From assembly GCF_011516645.4 (NCBI RefSeq), contig NZ_CP088285.1, positions 2,560,501 to 2,624,500 of the forward strand: 64,000 nucleotides of DNA. The letters are read 5' to 3'. Below the pieces are notes generated by a model. It saw only the letters and a list, made by a program, of their open reading frames with translations, did no database searches and was not told where the DNA came from. Each line of letters starts with the position of its first letter. The stretch's first letter is position 1. This document shows positions 1 through 8,439 of this stretch, one piece after another. The DNA comes from Bradyrhizobium septentrionale (GTDB taxonomy: Bacteria; Pseudomonadota; Alphaproteobacteria; Rhizobiales; Xanthobacteraceae). Made by a program: the position numbers and the translations under genes.

Positions 1-1191
1 ACGCTGCACAACGACATCGGCTGCAGCTATCAGCCGAACTCGTTCGGCGAACGCTTTCATTGGTACTCGTCGACCGGCTGGATCATGTGGAATTGCCAGG
101 CCAACGGCCTGCTCAACGGCACCACCTGCTGCATCTTCGACGGCAGTCCCGGCGGCAGCAAGGACAAGCCAGACTGGACCAGTCTGTGGCGCTTCGTCGC
201 CGATGCCAAGGCGACCTTCTTCGGCGCGGGCGCGGCGTTCTTCGCCAATTGCACCAAGGCCGAGATCGATCTCACTGCTGTGGGCGATCTCTCGGACCTG
301 CGCACGCTGGGCTCGACCGGCTCGCCGCTCAGCGCCGATACGCAAGCCTGGTTCAACGAGCGCTTCGCCGCGCTTTCGAAGCGCAACGGCAACGCCGCGC
401 AGGCCGATATGTGGTGGGCCAATATTTCCGGCGGCACCGATTTCGCCGGCGCCTTCATCGGCGGCAATCGCGAACTGCCGCAGACGCCGGGCATCATGCA
501 ATGCCGCCTGCTCGGCTGCGCGGTGGAGGCCTTCGACGAGCAGGGCCGCGCCGTGATCGACGAGGTCGGCGAGCTCGTCTGCACCGAGCCGTTGCCCTCG
601 ATGCCGCTGCGGTTCTGGAACGATCCCGGCGACGCACGCTATCTTTCCAGTTACTTCGAAACCTATCCCGACAATTTCGACGGAAGCGGCCGCGGCCCGG
701 TGTGGCGGCATGGCGACTGGCTCAAGATCAACCCCGACGGCTCCTGCGTGATCTACGGCCGTAGCGACGCCACCATCAACCGCCACGGCTTGCGGATGGG
801 CACCAGCGAGCTCTATTCGGCGATCGAGGCGCTGCCCGAGGTGCTGGACTCGATGGTCGTCGACCTCGAATATCTCGGACGCGACAGCTACATGCCGCTG
901 TTCGTGGTGCTGCGCGAGGGCGTTGCCCTCGATGCCGCGATGAAGGCAAAAATCAACAAGGCGGTCGAGGCCGGGCTGTCGCGCCGCTTCCTGCCGAACG
1001 ACATCTTCGTCGTGGCGGAAATTCCGCGCACGCTGTCCGGCAAGAAGCAGGAGCTGCCGGTCAAGAAGCTGTTGCTCGGCCATGCGGTCGAGAAGGTCAT
1101 CAACCGCGATGCGATGGCCAATCCCGGCTGCCTCGACTGGTATCTCGACTTTGCCAGGAGCTATCTGAGCAAGCAGGCCGGCGTGGCGTAG
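1..1191 (+). CDS. Acetoacetate-CoA ligase, 3' portion (5' end outside window)
   Basis: Frame 1 is open from the first base, so the gene starts upstream and about 396 C-terminal residues are visible. The enzyme activates acetoacetate to acetoacetyl-CoA with ATP in the cytoplasm, linking ketone bodies or PHB breakdown to central metabolism. The FHWYSSTGWIMWN stretch near the window start and the C-terminal TLSGKKQELPVKKLLLG segment, which carries the catalytic lysine of the ANL (acyl-CoA synthetase) superfamily, are typical of acetoacetyl-CoA synthetases. The tail after the lysine (AMANPGCLDWY) also fits the family. The next gene is convergent and ends 10 bp away. A related ANL ligase is possible, but the tryptophan-rich motif favours acetoacetate as substrate. 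Confidence 0.88.
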   Translation, partial: TLHNDIGCSYQPNSFGERFHWYSSTGWIMWNCQANGLLNGTTCCIFDGSPGGSKDKPDWTSLWRFVADAKATFFGAGAAFFANCTKAEIDLTAVGDLSDLRTLGSTGSPLSADTQAWFNERFAALSKRNGNAAQADMWWANISGGTDFAGAFIGGNRELPQTPGIMQCRLLGCAVEAFDEQGRAVIDEVGELVCTEPLPSMPLRFWNDPGDARYLSSYFETYPDNFDGSGRGPVWRHGDWLKINPDGSCVIYGRSDATINRHGLRMGTSELYSAIEALPEVLDSMVVDLEYLGRDSYMPLFVVLREGVALDAAMKAKINKAVEAGLSRRFLPNDIFVVAEIPRTLSGKKQELPVKKLLLGHAVEKVINRDAMANPGCLDWYLDFARSYLSKQAGVA

Positions 1192-1201
1192 GCGATTGCA
1201 G

Positions 1202-2122
1202 TCATCGCGGCCTGCCGCGCCAGGGCGGCGGCGAGAGGGCCGCGCGCAGATGCTCCACGAAGGCCTGCGTGCGCCGGGCCCGGCCACTGCGGCCGGGGTT
1301 GAGCAGTGCAACGATGTCGGCTGGCGGCAGACGGTGGTTCGGCAGGACACGCACCAGCCGGCCACAGGCGAGGTCCTCGGCGACATCCCATTCCGACCTG
1401 ACGATCAGGCCGTGGTCCGCCAGCGCCCAGGCCTTCACCACCTCGCCGTCATTGCTCGACAGCATCGGCTCGATCCGGATGACATCAGGCGCCGCCGCAG
1501 CACGCCGGCGCGAGAACCGCCAGAGCGTCACGTCCTCCTCGTTCTCGCGCAACGCGATGCAATCATGCCCACGCAGATCCTGCGGGCTCGCCGGCGTTCC
1601 GCGGCGCTTCAGATAGGCCGGCGAGGCGCAGAGATAGCGCTCGTTCGGCGCGAGACGCAGCAAACGCAGCGTGGAATCCGTCAAGGCGCCGATGTGGATC
1701 ATGACGTCCCACGCACCGGCGGCGCGTCCGGGCCGATCGGACAGTTCGAGCTCGACCGATACGTCGGGGTGGCGGGACCGGAAGGCGGCGACGGCCGGGG
1801 CAATGTAGCGACGCCCGAAGCCGAGCGGCGCAAGGATCTTCAGATGGCCCGAGATGGTTCCGCGACGCGTCTGCAGCGCTTCCGTCAACTCCGTCGCCTC
1901 GTCGAGCAGCGCGCCGCCGCGCAACACCAGGAGCTCGCCCTCATCGGTCAGCGTCAGCCGCCGGGCCGAACGGCTGACCAGTTGAACGCCCAAGCGCTGC
2001 TCGAGGCTCTGCAGCCGCTGCGAGACCGCCGATGGCGTGACGTCGAGCGCCCGCGCCGCGGCCGCCAGCGAGCGGGCTGTAGCGATCGCTGTGAAAAAGC
2101 GGATGTCGTCGGTCGAGATCAT
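1202..2122 (-). CDS. LysR family transcriptional regulator
   Basis: A 306-residue LysR-type regulator. Residues about 1-60 form the winged helix-turn-helix (SLAAAARALDVTPSAVSQRLQSLE), followed by a linker helix and a periplasmic-binding-protein-like effector domain. The ATG at 2120-2122 was chosen because the conserved N-terminus begins there; the upstream extension of the open frame is arginine-rich with no family similarity. It is transcribed divergently from the DSD1-type enzyme gene at 2194, the usual arrangement for a LysR protein and its target. A perfect 18-bp palindrome overlaps its start codon, which suggests autorepression. The effector is unknown; the neighbours suggest an amino acid. 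Confidence 0.9.
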   Translation of the reverse strand: MISTDDIRFFTAIATARSLAAAARALDVTPSAVSQRLQSLEQRLGVQLVSRSARRLTLTDEGELLVLRGGALLDEATELTEALQTRRGTISGHLKILAPLGFGRRYIAPAVAAFRSRHPDVSVELELSDRPGRAAGAWDVMIHIGALTDSTLRLLRLAPNERYLCASPAYLKRRGTPASPQDLRGHDCIALRENEEDVTLWRFSRRRAAAAPDVIRIEPMLSSNDGEVVKAWALADHGLIVRSEWDVAEDLACGRLVRVLPNHRLPPADIVALLNPGRSGRARRTQAFVEHLRAALSPPPWRGRPR

Positions 2123-2138
2123 TAAGTCCAGACTTAAT
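2121..2138. promoter_or_regulatory. Perfect 18-bp palindrome, probable LysR operator
   Basis: ATTAAGTCCAGACTTAAT has 8-bp arms around a 2-bp centre. It lies in the 71-bp divergent region and overlaps the LysR start codon. LysR proteins bind dyads of this kind (T-N11-A core), so it is a likely site for autoregulation and control of the gene at 2194. The surrounding AT-rich stretch probably also holds both promoters. Confidence 0.6.
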
Positions 2139-2193
2139 ATAGGAATGACATTCGGTAAATTGCACTTAGCATGGAAACGGCTAGTCTCGCCGC

Positions 2194-3354
2194 ATGTCAT
2201 TAGCCCCCGTTTCGACGACAACGCATTCCCTCGCCGGGATCGAGACGCCCTGCCTGATTCTCGACGAGGACCGGATGCTGCACAACATCGCGCGCCTGAA
2301 GACGCGGCTGGCGCGGCTCGGCGTGCCGCTGCGCCCGCATCTGAAGACCGCGAAATCAATTCCGGCGGCGCGCGCTGTGATGGACAGTGCGGCCGGCCCG
2401 GCCGCGGTCTCGACCCTGCAGGAGGCGGAGGTGTTTGCCGCGGCGGGCGTAACGGACATCCTCTATGCCGTCGGCGTCGCGCCGCAGAAGCTCGATCGCG
2501 TGGCCGCGCTGCGGCGGCGGGGCGTGGACCTGTCCGTGGTGCTCGACAGCGTGGAACAGGCCGCGGCCGTCACCGCAATGGCGCGCATGACCAACGACCG
2601 CATTCCCGTGCTGATCGAGATCGATTGCGACGGCCATCGCGCCGGGGTCGGTGCTGATGACCCGCTGCTGGTCGAGATCGGCCGCGCGCTGCATCAAGGT
2701 GGTGCCGAATTGCGCGGCGTCATGGCCCACGCCGGCGAATCCTATTCCTGCCGCAGCGTGGCGGCGCTCGAACAAGCCGCCGAACAGGAGCGCGCCGCCG
2801 CGGTGGCCTGCGCCGAGGTGCTGCGCTCGGCGGGACTGCCCTGCCCCGTGGTCAGCGTCGGCTCGACGCCGACAGCGCATTTCGCACGCCGGCTCGATGG
2901 CGTCACCGAGGTGCGCGCCGGCGTCTTCATGATGTTCGATCTGGTGATGGCCGGAATCGGGGTCTGCGCGGTCGCGGACATTGCGCTGTCGGTGCTCGCG
3001 ACGGTGATCGGCCATCGCGCCGATCGCGGCTGGACCTTCATCGACGCGGGCTGGATGGCACTGTCGCGCGATCGCGGTACCGCGAAACAGCCGATCGACC
3101 AGGGCTACGGCATCGTCTGCGATATCGATGGACGGCCCTATCCCGATTTGATCGTGACCGAAACCAATCAGGAGCACGGCATCATCGCCGTCCGTCCCGG
3201 CAGCACCGCGCCGCAGGCCGCGCTGCCTGTCGGCACGAAGGTGCGGATCTTGCCGAACCATGCCTGCGCGACCGGAGCCCAGCACGACCGCTATCACGTC
3301 ATTGCCGCCGGCTCGGACGCCGTCAGGCAATGGGAACGGTTTCGCGGATGGTAG
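2194..3354 (+). CDS. DSD1 family PLP-dependent enzyme (D-threonine aldolase / D-serine dehydratase-like)
   Basis: A 386-residue fold-type III PLP enzyme with an alanine-racemase-like barrel. The PLP lysine is in PHLKTAKS at about residues 48-55, near the usual N-terminal position. The C-terminal domain carries the His-x-Cys metal site (LPNHACATGAQHDRY, about residues 350-364) that defines metal-dependent D-threonine aldolases, D-3-hydroxyaspartate aldolases and eukaryotic-type D-serine dehydratases. It therefore probably cleaves or dehydrates a D-beta-hydroxy amino acid. It leads an apparent operon with a HAD hydrolase and a threonine-synthase-like enzyme, divergent from a LysR regulator. No strong ribosome binding site is visible. 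Substrate and reaction type cannot be decided from sequence. Confidence 0.85.
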   Translation: MSLAPVSTTTHSLAGIETPCLILDEDRMLHNIARLKTRLARLGVPLRPHLKTAKSIPAARAVMDSAAGPAAVSTLQEAEVFAAAGVTDILYAVGVAPQKLDRVAALRRRGVDLSVVLDSVEQAAAVTAMARMTNDRIPVLIEIDCDGHRAGVGADDPLLVEIGRALHQGGAELRGVMAHAGESYSCRSVAALEQAAEQERAAAVACAEVLRSAGLPCPVVSVGSTPTAHFARRLDGVTEVRAGVFMMFDLVMAGIGVCAVADIALSVLATVIGHRADRGWTFIDAGWMALSRDRGTAKQPIDQGYGIVCDIDGRPYPDLIVTETNQEHGIIAVRPGSTAPQAALPVGTKVRILPNHACATGAQHDRYHVIAAGSDAVRQWERFRGW

Positions 3355-3371
3355 AAGACGGCGCTCAGCCC

Positions 3372-4028
3372 ATGATTCGAGCCTATGACGCCGTTCTGTT
3401 CGATCTCTTGACCGCGCTGCTCGACAGCTGGACGCTCTGGAACAAGGTCGCGGGCTCCGATGAAGCCGGGCTGCGCTGGCGGGCCGAGTACCTCAAGAAC
3501 ACCTACGCCACTGGACGCTATCGGCCCTATGAGGATCTGGTGGGCGAGGCCGCGCACAATGTCGGGCTGCCCTTCGAACGTGCCGAGGAGCTTGGCGCGC
3601 GCTACGCGGAGCTCGATCCCTGGCCCGAGGTGCGCGAGGTGCTGCGGACGCTGCACGAGGCCGGCGTCGCGCTCGGCGTCGTGACGAACTGCTCGGAGCG
3701 GCTCGGCCGCATCGCAGCCGAGCGGATCGGCGTTCCCCTCGCTGTCTTCGTGACGGCCGAGCGCGCCGGCTATTACAAGCCGCGGCCACAACCCTACCAG
3801 CTCGCGCTCGACGAACTGCCGGTGCCGGCCAATCGATGCCTGTTTGTCGCGGGATCGGCGTATGATCTGTTCGGCACGGCACGTGTGCACTTGCCGACCT
3901 GGTGGCATAATCGGGCCGGAATGAACCTGCCGGAAGGGGCGCCCGCCCCGATCGTGGTTCGTGACAAGCTTGCGACCCTGCCGGCTTTCGTGCTCGGTCG
4001 CGACGCGTCCGGCCCGCCCGCGACTTGA
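3372..4028 (+). CDS. HAD-like hydrolase (2-haloacid dehalogenase subfamily)
   Basis: A 218-residue HAD-superfamily protein. Motif I is FDLLTALLDSW, with the nucleophilic Asp kept but the usual DGT replaced, as in haloacid-dehalogenase-like members. Motif II is VVTNCSE, motif III the lysine of YYKPRP, and motif IV GSAYDLFGT. The frame opens at 3330 and offers ATGs at 3330, 3348 and 3372; 3372 is used because the conserved domain starts there, but none has a convincing ribosome binding site. The earlier starts would overlap the preceding stop codon at 3352-3354, implying translational coupling. It may be a phosphatase or dehalogenase acting in the same amino-acid pathway as its neighbours; the substrate is unknown. 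Confidence 0.8.
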   Translation: MIRAYDAVLFDLLTALLDSWTLWNKVAGSDEAGLRWRAEYLKNTYATGRYRPYEDLVGEAAHNVGLPFERAEELGARYAELDPWPEVREVLRTLHEAGVALGVVTNCSERLGRIAAERIGVPLAVFVTAERAGYYKPRPQPYQLALDELPVPANRCLFVAGSAYDLFGTARVHLPTWWHNRAGMNLPEGAPAPIVVRDKLATLPAFVLGRDASGPPAT

Positions 4029-4039
4029 GGACTGAATTG

Positions 4040-5173
4040 ATGCCATCACCCAGCTACATCGACCCGCTCACCGGAAAGCTTTATCCGCTGGATGTCCCGC
4101 GCTGGTGCTCCGACGAGGGCAAGCCGCTGCTGATCACACCGCTGCCGGGCATATCCCGCGACGACATCGATCGTGGGACGCGGTCGCTGTGGCGCTATCG
4201 CGCGGCGCTGCCGGTCGAGATCAGGCAGCCGATCACGATGGGTGAAGGCTGCACGCCTGTCGTCGAGAAGCCGTGGGATGAGCTGCGGCCGCACTTCAAG
4301 CTCGAATGGTTCAATCCGACCTCGAGTTTCAAGGATCGCGGCACCACGGTGATGCTCTCCTTCCTGCGCCAGCTCGGCGTCGATGCGGTGCTGGAGGACT
4401 CCTCCGGCAATGGCGGCGCCTCCGTTTCGGCCTATGGCGCGGCCGGCGGCATGCGGGTCCGGATCCTTGCGCCGGCGACGACGTCGCCGATGAAGGTGGC
4501 GCAGATGCACGCCTTCGGCGCCGAGGTGCAGCTGGTCGAAGGGCCGCGCGAGGAATCCGAGGCGGAAGCGATCCGCCAATCGAAACAGATCTTCTATTCC
4601 AGCCACAACTGGCAGCCGTTCTTCCTGCAGGGCACCAAGTCGCTGGCTTACGAGATCTGGGAGGATTTCGGTTTCACCGCGCCCGACAATATCATCATGC
4701 CGGTCGGCGCCGGCAGCAGCCTGCTCGGCTGCTATATCGGCTTCAAGGAGCTGCTGGCGGCCGGACAGATCGCGCGGCTGCCGCGCCTGTTTGCCGCGCA
4801 GCCGCTGAACTGCTCGCCGGTCGATGCCAGTTTTGCCGCCGGCCTCGACACGCCGGTCGATCGCGCGGTCCGCAAGACCATCGCCGAGGGCACCGCGATC
4901 AAGCATCCGCTGCGGCTGAAGCAGATGATCGCGGCGCTGAGGGAGAGCGGCGGCGGCACCGTCGCGATCCCCGAAGACGGCATCGTCGCCGCATTGAAGC
5001 GGCTGGCGCACACCGGCCTGTTCGTCGAGCCGACCTCGGCCTCGGCTGCCGCCGCGCTCGACGTGCTGAAGCAACGCGGCGCGATCCGTCCGGCGGAGCG
5101 CACCGTCGTCATCATCAGCGGCACCGGCATCAAGGCGGCGTCGCTGATCACGGAGTTGCTCGCAAACGGCTGA
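4040..5173 (+). CDS. Threonine synthase-like PLP-dependent enzyme
   Basis: A 377-residue fold-type II PLP enzyme. The Schiff-base lysine is in NPTSSFKDRGTT (about residues 93-104), the substrate loop EDSSGNGGASV follows, and the glycine-rich phosphate cradle is MPVGAGSS. The family includes threonine synthase and threonine/serine dehydratases. The ATG at 4040 follows a GAGG ribosome binding site and sits 11 bp after the HAD stop. This is probably not the housekeeping threonine synthase: it lies in a LysR-controlled cluster with a DSD1-type enzyme, and is shorter than the classic ThrC. A role such as beta-elimination of a hydroxy or phosphorylated amino acid is inference. Confidence 0.82.
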   Translation: MPSPSYIDPLTGKLYPLDVPRWCSDEGKPLLITPLPGISRDDIDRGTRSLWRYRAALPVEIRQPITMGEGCTPVVEKPWDELRPHFKLEWFNPTSSFKDRGTTVMLSFLRQLGVDAVLEDSSGNGGASVSAYGAAGGMRVRILAPATTSPMKVAQMHAFGAEVQLVEGPREESEAEAIRQSKQIFYSSHNWQPFFLQGTKSLAYEIWEDFGFTAPDNIIMPVGAGSSLLGCYIGFKELLAAGQIARLPRLFAAQPLNCSPVDASFAAGLDTPVDRAVRKTIAEGTAIKHPLRLKQMIAALRESGGGTVAIPEDGIVAALKRLAHTGLFVEPTSASAAAALDVLKQRGAIRPAERTVVIISGTGIKAASLITELLANG

Positions 5174-5205
5174 AACGTCCTCAACCGCGAGAGAGGCTGC
5201 GAGTC

Positions 5206-6399
5206 CTAACCCGCCTTGCGCATCTTCAGGGCTTCGTAGAACGCCGTCTCGAAATTCATGTAGCCGATGAAGGATGTCGGATCGCCGAACGGCAGGATCT
5301 GGGTCGCCCAGAATCCGCCGAACCCGTTCTGGCGGTCGATCCAGTAGAACAGGTTGGCGAGGCCGGCCCAGCCGAGCGCGCCGGCGGGGCGGCCCGTCGG
5401 GGCCTGCTCGTCATTGATCATGAAGCTCAGCGCCCAGGACTTCGACTGGCCGGGGAAGAACTCGGCGTCGTTGGCGAGCGCGGTGATCACGCCGGTGATG
5501 GCGGTGACCTTGTTGTTGCCGAGATGGTTCTTTTCTGCCATCCGCACGGTCTCTGCCTTCAGGACGCGCCCGTGTTCGCCGGCCCCGTCGTTCAGCCACA
5601 TCCGGATGAAGCGCATGTAGTCGCCGATGGTGCCGTAAAGCCCGTGGCCGCCCATGTGGATTTCCGGATTGGCCGGCAGCTCGAAATCCATCGGCGTGAG
5701 CGAGCCGTCGGCGTTGCGGGCGTGAATGCCGGCGAGCCGGCGACGCATCGCGTCGGTGAGCTCGAATGACGTGTCCTTGATGCCGAGCGGTTCGAAGATA
5801 CGCGTCCTGAAGACCTCGCCGAGCCGGCGGCCGGCGATCGCTTCGACGATCTGGCCGCACCAATCCATGTTGGTGCCGTATTCCCATCGCTCACCCGGAT
5901 CGAACAGCAGTGGGGTCATCAGCGACGCCTTGGACGCGGTGATGACGCTGGGCTGCCCCTTCTCCTGCGCGAGGCGGTTGTAGGTGTGGTTGATGAAGTC
6001 GTAGCTCAGACCTGCGCTATGGACCATCAGCATGCGCGTGGTGATGTCGCGCTTCGGCGCACGGAGCCGCGGCTCGCCCTTGTCGTCAAAACCTTCGATG
6101 ACCTGGAGCTTGCCGATGTCGGGCGCATAGGTCTTGGCCGGCGCATCGAGATCGAGCTTGCCCCCCTCGACGAGTTGCAGCACGGCCGTCCCGGTGATCG
6201 CCTTGGTGGTGGAGAAGATCGCGAACACGCTGTCGGTCGTCATGTCCGCCGCCTGGTCGAGGCGGCGCTTGCCGGCGGCGCCTTCATAGATGTTGCGATG
6301 GCGATCGGTCACCATGGCAACGACGCCGGGAACGCGCGGGCTGGATGTCACGACGCCGTCGAGAATCGCATCTGCTGCCGCACTGAAATTCGTGCTCAT
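5206..6399 (-). CDS. Serine hydrolase of the beta-lactamase / esterase EstB family
   Basis: A 397-residue serine hydrolase related to class C beta-lactamases and EstB-type esterases. The catalytic SxxK is in [10 protein letters not shown] (about residues 62-71), and a Tyr-containing segment HSAGLSYDF lies near residues 148-156. There is no signal peptide, so it is cytoplasmic and more likely an esterase than a secreted beta-lactamase. GGGAGGA-type ribosome binding (TGGGAGGACGACA before the ATG) supports the start. It lies 88 bp downstream of the Baeyer-Villiger monooxygenase gene on the same strand. Such monooxygenases make esters or lactones, and an adjacent esterase would hydrolyse them. 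Confidence 0.85.
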   Translation of the reverse strand: MSTNFSAAADAILDGVVTSSPRVPGVVAMVTDRHRNIYEGAAGKRRLDQAADMTTDSVFAIFSTTKAITGTAVLQLVEGGKLDLDAPAKTYAPDIGKLQVIEGFDDKGEPRLRAPKRDITTRMLMVHSAGLSYDFINHTYNRLAQEKGQPSVITASKASLMTPLLFDPGERWEYGTNMDWCGQIVEAIAGRRLGEVFRTRIFEPLGIKDTSFELTDAMRRRLAGIHARNADGSLTPMDFELPANPEIHMGGHGLYGTIGDYMRFIRMWLNDGAGEHGRVLKAETVRMAEKNHLGNNKVTAITGVITALANDAEFFPGQSKSWALSFMINDEQAPTGRPAGALGWAGLANLFYWIDRQNGFGGFWATQILPFGDPTSFIGYMNFETAFYEALKMRKAG

Positions 6400-6487
6400 T
6401 GTCGTCCTCCCATATTTGCTTTGTGATGTGATCGATCGTGGCGGCGCCGCAGGTCAGAAGACCGCAGCGCCGGATCACGACCAGGCG

Positions 6488-8128
6488 CTACTGCATGGCA
6501 AAACCCTGATAGCCACTCGCGGCAACCTCGTCGCATTTCTGGCGATAGGTGCCGACGCCGCCGCAATAGGACAGCACCCGGCGCGGCTTGCCCTCGACAT
6601 TCGAGCCCAGGTACCAGGAGTTGGTCTTCGCGATCAGCGTTGCGTTGGCGGTCTCGTCGTGATGCGCCACCCACTGATCCTCGGTGTCCATGGTCGGCTC
6701 GATGACGTTGAGGCTCTTGCCGCGCAAATACTTGATGCAGTCGGCGATCCACTCGACCTGCTGCTGCAGGCACGTGGTCATGTTGCAGAGCGCGGCCGAG
6801 GGCGCGAGCGGCACCGCGGTTGTGAACAGGTTCGGATAGCCGTGAACCTGCAGGCCCATCGTGGTGCGGATGTCGCGGCCCCAATCCTCCTTCAACGACC
6901 GGCCGTCGCGACCGCGGATGTCGATGCGCGTCAATGCGCCCGTGCCGGCGTCGAACCCTGTCGCCAGGATGATGACGTCGAGCTCGTGAACAGTGCCGTC
7001 GGCGGTCTGGATGCCCTCGGGCGTGATGCGCGCGATCGGATTGCCCCTGACGCTGACGATCTCGACATTGGGCCGGAGGAAGGCTTCGAGGAAATTGCTC
7101 TCCAGCGGCACCCGGTGCGTGCCAAAGCCGTAATCCGACGGAATCAGCAACTCGCACAGCTTGGGATCCTTGATCCGCTCGCGCATCTTCTCGCGCACGA
7201 ATTCGGTGATCTCGGCGTTGATGGATTCGTCGAAGAACAGTTCGGCGAAGGATGCAACCCACAATTTGAGGGATCCGTCGTTCCAGCAGTCCTCGATCAC
7301 CTGGCGACGCTGCTGCGGCGTCAGATCGGCCCAGGCGTGCTCGAAGTCGAACTCGAATCCGGTGAACGTCTTCGGCAGCCGTTCGGTAAGGAACTTGAAT
7401 TTCGACTTGTATGCTTCGGCATCCGACGCATCCCATTTCGGGTTCTTCATCGGGATGCTGTATTGCGGCGTGCGGATGAACACCTTGAGATGACCGGCCT
7501 CTGCCGCGATCGTCTGGATCACCTGGATTCCGGTCGCGCCGTTGCCGACCACGCCGACGCGTTTGCCGGCGAGCTCGATCGGCCCCTTGGGCCAGCGCGC
7601 GGTGTGGAACAGCTTGCCCTTGAATGTCTCCTGTCCCGGGAAGGACACGTGCGGGGCCGAGAGCATGCCGCAGCAGGTGACCAGGAACTGGGTGTCGATC
7701 ACATCGCCCTGGTCGGTCGTCACCAGCCAGCGTTGCGTCGCCTCGTTGAAGTGCGCGCTCCTGACCGTGGTGCTGAACTGGATTTCCTTCTTGAGGTCGA
7801 GGCGGTCGGCGACATAGTTCAGCCAGCGCTCGATTTCCGGCTGGCCCGGGAACCGCTCGCTCCAGCTCCAGCCTTTGTAGAGATCCTCGGAGAACAGGTA
7901 CTGATAGGTGTGGCCTTCGGAATCGAAGCGCGCGCCGGGATAGCGGTTCCAGTACCAGGTGCCGCCGACGCCTGACCCGGCATCGATCGCCCTGACGTTC
8001 AGTCCCTGCTCGCGCAGGCGGAACAGCTGATAGAGACCGGCGACGCCGGCGCCGACGACAACGGCGTCGAGCTTGGTCGTGGCACGCGCACCATTGCTTC
8101 CGTTGGACCTTGTGACGGCCTCGGTCAT
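6488..8128 (-). CDS. FAD-dependent Baeyer-Villiger monooxygenase
   Basis: A 546-residue flavoprotein that should insert oxygen next to a ketone using NADPH and O2. The N-terminal FAD Rossmann motif is VVGAGVAGLYQ (about residues 25-35). The second, NADPH-binding motif is GVVGNGATGIQ near residue 195. Between them is FKGKLFHTARWP, which matches the Baeyer-Villiger fingerprint FxGxxxHTxxW. Length and the GGTWYWNRYPGARFD segment match the cyclohexanone monooxygenase class. An AGGAGG ribosome binding site precedes the ATG at 8128. An AraC regulator is divergent and an esterase lies downstream, so this is probably an inducible ketone catabolic unit. The natural substrate is unknown. Confidence 0.92.
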   Translation of the reverse strand: MTEAVTRSNGSNGARATTKLDAVVVGAGVAGLYQLFRLREQGLNVRAIDAGSGVGGTWYWNRYPGARFDSEGHTYQYLFSEDLYKGWSWSERFPGQPEIERWLNYVADRLDLKKEIQFSTTVRSAHFNEATQRWLVTTDQGDVIDTQFLVTCCGMLSAPHVSFPGQETFKGKLFHTARWPKGPIELAGKRVGVVGNGATGIQVIQTIAAEAGHLKVFIRTPQYSIPMKNPKWDASDAEAYKSKFKFLTERLPKTFTGFEFDFEHAWADLTPQQRRQVIEDCWNDGSLKLWVASFAELFFDESINAEITEFVREKMRERIKDPKLCELLIPSDYGFGTHRVPLESNFLEAFLRPNVEIVSVRGNPIARITPEGIQTADGTVHELDVIILATGFDAGTGALTRIDIRGRDGRSLKEDWGRDIRTTMGLQVHGYPNLFTTAVPLAPSAALCNMTTCLQQQVEWIADCIKYLRGKSLNVIEPTMDTEDQWVAHHDETANATLIAKTNSWYLGSNVEGKPRRVLSYCGGVGTYRQKCDEVAASGYQGFAMQ

Positions 8129-8439
8129 TGTTTCCTCCTGTGTTTTGCTTCACACACGCTCCCACCCCGCCGTGTCGCCGGATGATGGTGCGTTGCGTCA
8201 ATTGGGTCTCGGCCGCACGCAGTGTGCCGAAACGCAGGGCAGGCTACGGGCCGTTCGACCTGATGGCTTGGATGAAACCGACAATCTCTTGAACGCCGCC
8301 GTTCAATCGAACCACCGGCCATTGGTCGGCTTGGCAACCGGCGAAAGTGGCCTATTCTGCGCCCAGCCATCCGGCCAAGAAGCAGCGGTCAACTGCGCCA
8401 GGGATTCCAGGGACAGACTCCAAGGAGGAGGCTCGCGCG
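8129..8439. promoter_or_regulatory. Divergent control region with an inverted repeat at 8289-8306
   Basis: This 311-bp space between the divergent monooxygenase and AraC genes holds no convincing coding sequence. It contains the perfect dyad TTGAACG-CCGC-CGTTCAA (8289-8306), a plausible regulator binding site. AAGGAGGA at 8422-8429 is the AraC gene's ribosome binding site. AraC-family activators usually bind direct repeats, so the dyad may instead belong to a different regulator. Confidence 0.5.

Noticed and set aside
6290..7975. A 561-codon open frame on the plus strand opposite the Baeyer-Villiger monooxygenase
   Set aside because: Its translation is rich in Arg, His, Asp and Ala without motifs, and it mirrors the third-position GC bias of the real gene on the other strand. 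Similar long shadows lie opposite sucA, sucC, lpdA, atpD and priA.
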